From assembly GCA_934196725.1 (NCBI GenBank), contig CAKPWR010000040.1, positions 1 to 26,210 of the forward strand: 26,210 nt of DNA, given 5' to 3'. The translations under genes and the position numbers were made by a program. The stretch comes from an uncultured Prevotella sp. GTDB taxonomy: Bacteria > Bacteroidota > Bacteroidia > Bacteroidales > Bacteroidaceae. The notes under the pieces were generated by a model. It ran no database searches and was not told the DNA's origin. It saw nothing but the letters and a program-made list of their open reading frames with translations. Shown one piece after another: positions 1 through 6,814 of this stretch. Every line of letters starts with the position of its first letter. The first letter of the stretch is position 1.

Positions 1-989
1 TACCACCGCTGAGGGCTACGTTGTGGTTCTGGCGGATACCGGTCTTGAACACCTCGTCAAACCAATCTGTGTTGGTTTCGTCCTGGAAGTGATACATTCC
101 ATCCTCGCCCATCTTATATCCACCAGGGATAGGAGTGTTGGAGTTGGTGCAAGCAGTACCAAGGTACTGGCTATACTGGTCGGCGTTCATCACGTCATAT
201 ACATCGCCAGGAATCTGGTCAACACCAAAGTAACCTGAATAGTTCACCTTCAGAGGCTGGTCTTTCTTACCATTCTTGGTAGTGATGATAACGACACCAT
301 TCGCAGCACGAGAACCGTAGATGGCACCCGCAGAAGCATCCTTCAGAATCTGGATGGTCTCGATATCATTAGGAGAGAAGTCACGGATAGTGGTACCCAT
401 AGGCACACCGTCGATGACATAAAGAGGAGCTGTGCTACCGAAAGAACCGATACCACGGATTCTCACACTAGGATCTGCACCAGGCTGACCGTCTGATGTA
501 ATCTGTACACCGGCAACCTTACCCTCAAGCATGGTAGAGATATTGGAATTAGATACCTTCTTCATCTCTTCTGCATTGACGATAGATACGGAACCGGTAA
601 GGTCTGCCTTCTTCTGTGTACCATAACCTACAACAACCACCTGGTCGAGTACATGGTCATCAGAAGAGAGCTGGATAGCATCAATGATGGCACGACCGCG
701 TACAGCAATCTCACGCTCCTTGTAGCCAAGATAGCTTACAAAAAGAGTGGCGTTCGCCTTTACACGGATTTCGAAATTACCATCCAAGTCGGTAACTGCA
801 CCTGTCTTGGCATCCTTAGTCTTGACTGTTGCGCCAATCAGAGGTTCACCCTGATCATCTACAACTTGTCCCTTGACTGTGATCACCTGGTCCTGTGCAA
901 CAGCAGCCATTGCGGGCATTGGGGCAACAAAAGAAGCGCCACCAACAGCACCAAGGCATAGCATCATAGAGAATAATTGTTTCCTCATT
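1..989 (-). CDS. SusC/RagA-family TonB-dependent outer-membrane transporter, N-terminal part (truncated by window edge)
   Basis: About 329 residues are visible; the 3' part lies beyond the left edge. It starts at the ATG on 989-987, giving a signal peptide (MRKQLFSMMLCLGAVGG...) that ends around AMAAVAQ. A carboxypeptidase-regulatory-like domain follows (GQVVDDQGEPLIGATV, then a TDLDGNFEI motif), then the hallmark DQVVVVGYGTQKKADLTGSV and the plug domain (SVRIRGIGSF, PLYVIDGVPMG, ILKDASAGAIYGSRAANGV). These are standard SusC-family features, so the protein is expected to import a glycan or other large nutrient across the outer membrane with a SusD partner, which would lie off-window. It sits downstream of the membrane AraC-type regulator on the same strand, with its own promoter and paired repeats, so it may be that regulator's target. 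The substrate cannot be inferred. Confidence 0.95.
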
Positions 990-1047
990 GCTTATCAATT
1001 TTTAGGTTTGTATTTTTGTTTATTCTAATTTCACAAATTTTCGGTGG

Positions 1048-1055
1048 CAAAAGTA
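1048..1055 (-). promoter_or_regulatory. Bacteroidota -7 box of the left susC gene
   Basis: On the minus strand these bases read TACTTTTG, a full match to the Bacteroidota sigma-ABfr -7 consensus TAnnTTTG. The box lies 58 bp upstream of the susC start, leaving a leader of about 50 nt. The -33 position falls on the edge of the first of two direct repeats. Confidence 0.7.
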
Positions 1056-1075
1056 CAATTAATCGGAATACATAG

Positions 1076-1106
1076 GGTGGACAAATGAAAATTATAGGTG
1101 GACAAA
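1076..1106 (-). promoter_or_regulatory. Paired direct repeats, candidate activator site for left susC
   Basis: The plus strand carries GGTGGACAAA at 1076-1085 and again at 1097-1106, a start-to-start spacing of 21 bp (two helical turns). The first copy abuts the expected -33 position of the susC promoter. An inverted relative (TCCACCCTCTGTGTTCC on the plus strand at 1145-1161) matches the flank of the first copy read on the minus strand. This is what a dimeric AraC-type activator site looks like; the adjacent regulator is the obvious candidate. Binding is inferred. Confidence 0.55.
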
Positions 1107-1171
1107 ATGCATAAACAGCTTGTTTTTAGCAGATTTACGTACTTATCCACCCTCTGTGTTCCCACACATAC

Positions 1172-1214
1172 AAAAATAGGAATCACTTGACCTACATCAA
1201 GCAATTCCTATTTT
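1172..1214 (-). terminator. Rho-independent terminator of the membrane regulator operon
   Basis: Read on the minus strand, AAAATAGGAAT pairs with ATTCCTATTTTT around an inner CTTGA/TCAAG helix, and the 3' arm runs into a T-run. It lies 21 bp past the regulator stop codon and separates that operon from the susC promoter. Confidence 0.75.
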
Positions 1215-1234
1215 CCGTGAATCTATTCTCAAAT

Positions 1235-4200
1235 TTACTGATTTGATTTTTCCTCTTTGTCCGGTTCCACATCTGCCATCTTATCCACTTTTTCATCTTC
1301 CCGGGCGTCCCTGAAAGAGGTAGGTGAAACTCCATACTGCTTGGTAAAACAGCGGGTGAAATACTTCGGATCATTGAAACCTACCCGGTAGGCTATCTCG
1401 GTAATGTTGCGATTGGCACCATTATCCACAATCATTTTTTTGGCAATATCCAGGCGATAGTTGCGAATGAACTGAGCCGTAGGCAAGCCCGTTTCTGCAG
1501 TCAACTTCTTGCTCAGTACGCTTCGGTTCATGCCCATTGCATCAGAAAGTTCCTGAACTCCGAACTCAGAATTATCATAATTCTTCTCCATCACCTCCAT
1601 GACACGTTCCATGAACGGATGCGCATTCTCTACAACCTGCTTCTTATCAGCTTCGATACTCTTCTTCTGACTTTCCTGATAACGCTGTTGATTTCGCAGA
1701 ATCGTCTGGATGCGGCTCTGGAGCTTCTCCGGTTCGTCACTGTCCTTGAGCGCAGCTTCGATAGGACGATACAGTGCCTCTACCTCCCGTTCACGCATCA
1801 CATCAAGTCGGCGTATATAGATATACTGTACCAAAGCGATGATACCTATTACTATAATGGTAATAAACCACCAGCTTTTCCAGAAATAAGGAGTCACTGT
1901 AACATCAATAGAGATAACCTGCTCCTTATCAGAATTGATAGAAGGTATATATTTCACTTCAAACTTATACTTACCGGCTGGCAAGGTAGAATACCGGACA
2001 CTATGCTGTCCCGGTTTGAGCTGTACCCATTCATTCTCATATCCCGTCATCCGATAGAGATAAACTCCCTGAGTTCCACTGCCATAGTTGAGTGCTGAGA
2101 AATTGATGGTAAAAGACTTATCGCTCTCATGAATACTCAACTTCCTGGCGATAGAGATATCCTCATCCAGATAATCACTGCCGGCAAAAACCGGCTGGTT
2201 ATCTACCAGAAGTTCGGTAAAACGCAGTTTTCCGGCATAAAGAGCAGAAAGATTGAGTCCCTGCACCGCCATCATTCCCTGATCCGTTCCCAGGAAGATT
2301 TCTCCCTTGGCATTGCGGATGGCTCCATTGAAATAGAACTGGGAACTGAGCAGACCATCCTCCCGATAGAAACTGCTGAAGGTTTCCGTCTTCGGATTAA
2401 AGACAGACAGTCCGTTGTCTGTGGCTATCCACAACATGCCCTGATTATCTTCCACAATACCCTTGACGGTGTTATTCGCCAATCCATTATTGGTGGTAAA
2501 CGACTTCACGTGGGTCTTACCATCCTTATCATAGTTATAGCAATATAAGCCATAACCATTACTGCCGAGCCAGATCTTACCATCCTTGGCTAAGCAGAAG
2601 GAGAGAATCTTATCTATCACCCCACTCTTCGGATCATCGAGCTTATACTGATGATACTTAACCGCGAAATCACCCTTTCCAAGAGGACGTGACTTCAGGT
2701 CAACTTCTACCATACCTTGCACGCAACCCATCAGGAGTTTACCTTGAGGAGTTATCAGGCTACCGATGCAACCACGCACATTCAAGCTACCCTTGAACGG
2801 TTCGATGATTTGCTGGCGCTTGAAGTCATAGAAGAAAAGACCGTCATTGGTTCCCAGCCACATACCATCATTCACGGAATCGTAAACCGAGACACCAGCA
2901 AACAGAAGCAGACGCTGATACTTGCTATCCACCACAAGAGGGGTTATCTTACCCGGCTGCTTCAAATTCATCACCGCAAAACCTGCACCCCAGGTTCCTA
3001 TCCACAGATTGCCACGATTATCGGCAGCAAGCGTAGAAACACTGTTATGAGGCAAACCGGAATTGGCGGCCGTATAATGCGTAAAGGTCTTGGAATGAGG
3101 AGCCAAAGCATTGAGTCCTCCCTCCACGGAACCAACCCATAGCGTACCATCGGCAGCAGCATACATGGCATTGACTGCATTAGGAGAAATACTAGTTGCA
3201 TCAGCCGGATCATGGCGATAGAATTCCAACTGCAACTGGCGTGGAGCCAACTTGGTTACGCCACCGGTTTCAGTACCCACCCATATCTGTCCGTCTTTTG
3301 AGAACAGACTGTTCACAAAGTTGCTGCTCAAAGGATTCACCGCACTGTTACAATTCCAATGCTCTATATCCCCAGTCTTATCATCTATGATATCCACACC
3401 ACAGAGAGACCCCACCAGAAGTTTATCATCTGGAGAGACAGCAAGACTCGTCACTACCTCATGCTGGAGGGAATGATCGGTTGCAGAACAGTGGTATTCC
3501 TGTTTGGCACTATTAAACAAACCGCGGTTGGTAGCAATCCAGATCTTACCATGATAAGAGATGACGGCTCCCGCATAACGATAATCGAGCGGCAAGAACA
3601 TCGAACTGATATCCTTAGTCACCAACTTGTTATTCATTACCGAGAATTCACTCACCACTCCATTATTGCACATCACCACCGTGCCATTACGAAATACATC
3701 GCAAAGGCCGAGGTCAGGAGCATTGAATGGATAATCAATAGATAAGACACTACTTACCTCTCCCTTTTCATTGAAAGCGAAACGGGTAAGGAGATTGATG
3801 GATACCATCCATATATTGCCCTTTGCATCACAATACATTCGGGTGCAAAGGTTCTTGAGTGCCTTGTTGAGCTGCGCTTCCACCTTTTCATTCTCACAAG
3901 GAGGAATGACAGGCTGCATCGTATTGAGATCGAGTACCTGCGGTCCTTCCTCGAAAGCTATCCAAAGACGCTTGAAATGATCTTCATAGACATTTCTGCA
4001 ACTATTGCTTCGCAGACTGACTCCTGCAGTACCCAAGCTGAAATTCATATAATTGAAGCCGTCATAACGTACCAGTCCACCACCATGCGTACTGATCCAG
4101 ACGAAGCCGTATGAGTCTTGAAAAATATCGTCAGCAAAATTATTAGGCATTCCTGCCGCCATATTGAGGTAACTTACATTAAAGCGACTAGGAAGGCTGC

Positions 4201-4267
4201 CTTGCGCAAAACTGCTCAAGGTTATGAAAAAAATGCTTATTATAGAAAAAATGTATCTAATCACCAT
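1235..4267 (-). CDS. Membrane-spanning Reg_prop / Y_Y_Y / AraC transcription regulator lacking kinase and receiver
   Basis: 1010 residues. A signal peptide (MVIRYIFSIISIFFITLSSFAQ) is followed by a long periplasmic beta-propeller with repeated Reg_prop motifs such as LWVGSVEGGLNAL, LWIGTWGAGFAVM, IWLGSNGYGLYCY and LWIATDNGLSVFNP. A Y_Y_Y-type domain near 735-795 (YKFEVKYIPS) and one transmembrane helix near 799-820 (WWFITIIVIGIIALVQYIYI) come next. A charged coiled-coil-like linker of about 65 residues leads to a C-terminal AraC HTH pair at about 885-987 (VQELSDAMGMNRSVLSKKL; ITEIAYRVGFNDPKYFTRCF). Classical hybrid two-component systems place HisKA, HATPase and receiver domains in the linker; all are absent, so this is a one-component membrane regulator resembling SusR in principle. 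The start is fixed by the upstream gene's TAA directly abutting this ATG. The ligand is unknown: a starch oligosaccharide is plausible from the neighbours, but the adjacent left SusC locus is an equally good target. Confidence 0.93.
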   Translation of the reverse strand: MVIRYIFSIISIFFITLSSFAQGSLPSRFNVSYLNMAAGMPNNFADDIFQDSYGFVWISTHGGGLVRYDGFNYMNFSLGTAGVSLRSNSCRNVYEDHFKRLWIAFEEGPQVLDLNTMQPVIPPCENEKVEAQLNKALKNLCTRMYCDAKGNIWMVSINLLTRFAFNEKGEVSSVLSIDYPFNAPDLGLCDVFRNGTVVMCNNGVVSEFSVMNNKLVTKDISSMFLPLDYRYAGAVISYHGKIWIATNRGLFNSAKQEYHCSATDHSLQHEVVTSLAVSPDDKLLVGSLCGVDIIDDKTGDIEHWNCNSAVNPLSSNFVNSLFSKDGQIWVGTETGGVTKLAPRQLQLEFYRHDPADATSISPNAVNAMYAAADGTLWVGSVEGGLNALAPHSKTFTHYTAANSGLPHNSVSTLAADNRGNLWIGTWGAGFAVMNLKQPGKITPLVVDSKYQRLLLFAGVSVYDSVNDGMWLGTNDGLFFYDFKRQQIIEPFKGSLNVRGCIGSLITPQGKLLMGCVQGMVEVDLKSRPLGKGDFAVKYHQYKLDDPKSGVIDKILSFCLAKDGKIWLGSNGYGLYCYNYDKDGKTHVKSFTTNNGLANNTVKGIVEDNQGMLWIATDNGLSVFNPKTETFSSFYREDGLLSSQFYFNGAIRNAKGEIFLGTDQGMMAVQGLNLSALYAGKLRFTELLVDNQPVFAGSDYLDEDISIARKLSIHESDKSFTINFSALNYGSGTQGVYLYRMTGYENEWVQLKPGQHSVRYSTLPAGKYKFEVKYIPSINSDKEQVISIDVTVTPYFWKSWWFITIIVIGIIALVQYIYIRRLDVMREREVEALYRPIEAALKDSDEPEKLQSRIQTILRNQQRYQESQKKSIEADKKQVVENAHPFMERVMEVMEKNYDNSEFGVQELSDAMGMNRSVLSKKLTAETGLPTAQFIRNYRLDIAKKMIVDNGANRNITEIAYRVGFNDPKYFTRCFTKQYGVSPTSFRDAREDEKVDKMADVEPDKEEKSNQ

Positions 4268-4372
4268 TTATTGCTCTTGTTGCTGATGCTTATCCTCCCA
4301 TTTTGAATAGATTAAAGAACCAGCAATAATTAAAGTCAAAAAGGCATACATCACTAATAATCCGTAATCCAT
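4268..4372 (-). CDS. 34-residue single-pass small membrane protein (copy 2)
   Basis: Begins MDYGLLVMYAFLTL and ends KHQQQEQ. Residues about 4-23 are one hydrophobic segment and the tail is charged (YSKWEDKHQ). It is a paralogue of the preceding gene: 16 of 34 positions are identical by eye, with no gaps. The stop codon directly abuts the start of the large membrane regulator, and the gene begins 1 bp after the preceding stop (TAATATG), so translation is probably coupled through the operon. A longer in-frame start exists at 4453, but it would overlap the upstream paralogue completely, and the shared MDxGL start favours 4372. Function unknown; location and coupling suggest a partner of the membrane regulator, which is inference. 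Confidence 0.75.
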   Translation of the reverse strand: MDYGLLVMYAFLTLIIAGSLIYSKWEDKHQQQEQ

Positions 4373-4373
4373 A

Positions 4374-4478
4374 TTATTGCCTTTTCTGTTCTTTGCGATC
4401 ATCAATTTTGGCATAAACAAATATTCCTGCTGCCAAAAGCACCAAAAAGCCATACATAATAAACAATCCAGTATCCAT
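4374..4478 (-). CDS. 34-residue single-pass small membrane protein (copy 1)
   Basis: Begins MDTGLFIMYGFLVLLAAG and ends KEQKRQ. It has the same length and layout as the next gene: MDxGL start, one transmembrane helix (about 4-23), a conserved Y-x-K at the membrane edge and a charged tail. It starts 1 bp after the stop of the upstream two-helix protein and ends 1 bp before its paralogue, each junction reading TAATATG. Such short genes are usually missed by automatic annotation, but paralogy, coupling and a consistent membrane pattern support that both are real. I do not recognise a named family. Confidence 0.75.
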   Translation of the reverse strand: MDTGLFIMYGFLVLLAAGIFVYAKIDDRKEQKRQ

Positions 4479-4479
4479 A

Positions 4480-4680
4480 TTATTTTCCTTTCTTTTTGTT
4501 ATTTTTATCTTTGTCCTTTCGTAAACAGTACAATCCTAAGGCAAACAGCAAAGCCGCTACTACAACTGCACCTATTACAACCCATGTTGAGTCTTCTTGA
4601 CCAAACATTTTGGCTAAAACATAGCCCGTTATTAAATATTTAGATATATCTAATAGCCATTTTCCGATTTCTCCAAACAT
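4480..4680 (-). CDS. Small two-helix membrane protein (DUF6722-like)
   Basis: 66 residues, first gene of the operon. Starts MFGEIGKWLLDISKYLITG; hydrophobic segments at about 9-25 and 32-53 (WVVIGAVVVAALLFALGLYC) are followed by a strongly basic tail (RKDKDKNNKKKGK), so both ends of the tail-proximal helix orient with the tail in the cytoplasm. It resembles the short Bacteroidota proteins grouped as DUF6722; that identification is from memory and moderate. A good -7 box lies about 30 bp upstream. Function unknown. Its place at the head of a four-gene operon ending in a transcription regulator is the main clue. Confidence 0.75.
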   Translation of the reverse strand: MFGEIGKWLLDISKYLITGYVLAKMFGQEDSTWVVIGAVVVAALLFALGLYCLRKDKDKNNKKKGK

Positions 4681-4708
4681 TTTTATTAAGTTTTTAAACT
4701 TCTGCTTG

Positions 4709-4716
4709 CAAAAGTA
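4709..4716 (-). promoter_or_regulatory. -7 box for the small-membrane-protein/regulator operon
   Basis: Reads TACTTTTG on the minus strand, matching TAnnTTTG, 29 bp upstream of the first small gene. The same octamer serves the left susC. No convincing -33 TTTG is visible. Confidence 0.65.
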
Positions 4717-4751
4717 CTAAGAATATTTGAAACGAAAGAATTTTTATCAAG

Positions 4752-4795
4752 AAAAAAACGTTCCTAGGAGTGTAAATCTACATTCCTAGGAACGC
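4752..4795 (-). terminator. Terminator after the SusA-like amylase
   Basis: A perfect 11-bp stem (CGTTCCTAGGA at 4759-4769 with its complement at 4784-4794) extends inward to about 16 pairs with one G-T, loop near 4775-4778. On the minus strand it is followed by seven T residues (4752-4758). It ends transcription of the enzyme genes ahead of the small-protein operon promoter. Confidence 0.85.
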
Positions 4796-4803
4796 TGTAT
4801 ATC

Positions 4804-4859
4804 GCAACTACTTGCAACGGGCAACGCAAGTACTTGCATCAGCCATCGCAGCTACTTGC
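4804..4859. repeat. Three 22-bp-spaced copies of GCAxxTACTTGC just past the amylase stop
   Basis: GCAACTACTTGC (4804-4815), GCAAGTACTTGC (4826-4837, a perfect palindrome) and GCAGCTACTTGC (4848-4859) recur with exactly 22-bp steps. They fill the gap between the amylase stop codon and its terminator. Role unknown. Confidence 0.7.
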
Positions 4860-4862
4860 GTT

Positions 4863-6788
4863 TTAGAACTCAAGAATCATAGTCTGGCGAGGACGGAGTT
4901 TCACGTTCTTGTTGATAAGAACGGTACGGCCGCTTGTTACATCCGTAGCCTTGTCATGAGAACCGATAATCTCTGCATAACGGGAAACATTCAGTTCGTT
5001 TGCTTCCTTCTTGCCATTGATGACGGTCATCACGTTCTTCCCGTTGTACTGACGGGCGATGACATACACACCATTCTGAGGACAGAACTGAGTCTGCTTA
5101 CCCTTGGTGATGACCTCATTTCCCTGACGCCAATGCAACAGGTTGCTGAGCCAGTTGAACATCAGGTTTTCTGCCTGAGTTCTTCCTTCAGCAGTAAAGG
5201 CATTGTGCTTGTCACCTGCCCATCCACCAGGGAAGTCCTTGCGGACATTGCCATCGGTCACACTCTTGGTACCATTCATCAACACCTCAGTTCCATAATA
5301 GAGCTGCGGAGTGCGGTTTACGGTCAAGAGAAGTGCCAAAGCCTGCTTCAAAGCCAGACTATCCTTTCCTTCACCCAGGAAGCGGTCGGTATCGTGGTTC
5401 TCTACGAATGCCATGACGCTCTTTGGGTTCGGATAGAGATAATCGTAGCAGAACACGTTATAGATACGGTTCATACCATTCCACCAGTCATCGGTCTCCT
5501 CATTCTTAGCACTGTTGATACGGTCGAAGAAAGCGAAATCCATAACGGTTGGCAGATAGCTGTTCTTCTCTGACAACTTGCTGTCTTTCTGCCAGGCTGC
5601 AGTATAGGCTGGTTCGGTTACCCAGGTCTCGCCCACAGTATTGAAGTGAGGATATTCCTCGCCAAGCACCTTCATCCAGTGCGCCATCGCATCACGGTCG
5701 GCGTATGGATAGGTATCCATGCGGATGCCGTCGATACCTACAGTCTCAATCCACCACTCACTGTTTTGAATGAGATATTTGATGACGTGCGGATTGCGCT
5801 GGTTCAAATCTGGCATAGATGGAACAAACCATCCATCCACGGTTTCTGTGAGATCAACCTTGCTGGCGTATGGGTCGAGTACCGGAGTCAGCTTATAATT
5901 GGTCTGGAGATACTTGTCATTTACCTTGGCAGCACCATCCATGGTTCCGATATTCTTCTGATGCTCTGGAGTCTGGTTTTCAGGAGCAAGCCACTCCGGA
6001 GTATTGAACCAATCCTTTGATGGCATGTCGGCTACCCAAGGATGATCGAAACCGCAGTGGTTGAAAATCATATCCATAACAATCTTCAAGCCCTTCTTGT
6101 GAGCCTCATCAATGAGTTGCTTATACTCAGCATTGGTTCCGAAGCGTGGATCCACACGATAGTAGTTGGTGGTGGCATAGCCATGATAGGTACTGTTCTT
6201 GCCATCATTAGGACTGTCGTTCTCCAAAACCGGAGTAAACCACAAGGCAGTTACGCCCAACTGGTTGAAATAATCCAGGTGCTGGCGGATTCCCTCCAGG
6301 TCACCGCCATGACGAAGACTTGGAGCTGTGCGGTCGCAGGTCTTGTCGCGCATGTTCTTGAATGCATCGTTCTTCAGATTGCCATTGGCAAAGCGGTCGG
6401 GCATCAGCATGTAGAGCACATCCTCGTTAGAGAAGCCGATGCGCTTATCACCCGCCATTTCGCGGTTCTTCAACACATACTTCACCTTCTTCGACTGCTT
6501 GCCCTGCTTGAAATTGAGGGTCATCTCTCCTGCCTTGGCACCATTGAGATTGAGATAAACCAAGAGATAGTTAGGAGAATCGAGGCGGGCGATGCTATCC
6601 ACCTTCACACCCGGATAATCCACGGAGACATCAGCGTTCTTGATATCCTTGCCATACACCATCAGCTGGAGCGAAGCATCCTTCATACCCACATACCAGT
6701 CGGTAGGTTCAATGCGGCTTACGTTGACTGCCGCGTTCATACTTATTGCGCTACCCATAAGCAATAATGAAGCTATTATCTTTTTCAT
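4863..6788 (-). CDS. susA: SusA-like periplasmic GH13 neopullulanase/alpha-amylase
   Basis: 641 residues with a signal peptide (MKKIIASLLLMGSAISMNA) and no lipobox, so periplasmic. An N-terminal cyclomaltodextrinase-type immunoglobulin-like domain (about 22-108) precedes the GH13 barrel. All four GH13 regions are visible: DMIFNHCGFDHPW, GIDGIRMDTYPYAD (nucleophile Asp358), VGETWV (acid/base Glu387) and FVENHDTDRF (Asp466). Length and layout match Bacteroides SusA (617 residues), which cuts alpha-1,4 bonds of imported malto-oligosaccharides or pullulan. It lies 26 bp downstream of the pullulanase gene, so the two are almost certainly co-transcribed, and a strong terminator follows. Confidence 0.93.
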   Translation of the reverse strand: MKKIIASLLLMGSAISMNAAVNVSRIEPTDWYVGMKDASLQLMVYGKDIKNADVSVDYPGVKVDSIARLDSPNYLLVYLNLNGAKAGEMTLNFKQGKQSKKVKYVLKNREMAGDKRIGFSNEDVLYMLMPDRFANGNLKNDAFKNMRDKTCDRTAPSLRHGGDLEGIRQHLDYFNQLGVTALWFTPVLENDSPNDGKNSTYHGYATTNYYRVDPRFGTNAEYKQLIDEAHKKGLKIVMDMIFNHCGFDHPWVADMPSKDWFNTPEWLAPENQTPEHQKNIGTMDGAAKVNDKYLQTNYKLTPVLDPYASKVDLTETVDGWFVPSMPDLNQRNPHVIKYLIQNSEWWIETVGIDGIRMDTYPYADRDAMAHWMKVLGEEYPHFNTVGETWVTEPAYTAAWQKDSKLSEKNSYLPTVMDFAFFDRINSAKNEETDDWWNGMNRIYNVFCYDYLYPNPKSVMAFVENHDTDRFLGEGKDSLALKQALALLLTVNRTPQLYYGTEVLMNGTKSVTDGNVRKDFPGGWAGDKHNAFTAEGRTQAENLMFNWLSNLLHWRQGNEVITKGKQTQFCPQNGVYVIARQYNGKNVMTVINGKKEANELNVSRYAEIIGSHDKATDVTSGRTVLINKNVKLRPRQTMILEF

Positions 6789-6814
6789 ATTTTACACCTT
6801 ATTATATATATAGA

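Noticed and set aside
1192..1374. Minus-strand 60-codon frame at the regulator 3' end
   Set aside because: Overlaps the AraC domain and terminator of the regulator in another frame; no motif.
4268..4453. 61-residue version of the second small membrane protein
   Set aside because: The extended start would lie inside and out of frame with the upstream paralogue; the MDxGL start shared by both copies and the TAATATG junction support the 34-residue form.
4804..4859. CRISPR-like array or LacI operator
   Set aside because: Only three 12-bp cores at 22-bp steps, far too short for CRISPR repeats and spacers. The cores lack the central CG of the LacI sites in this window and have no -7 box at 62 bp.
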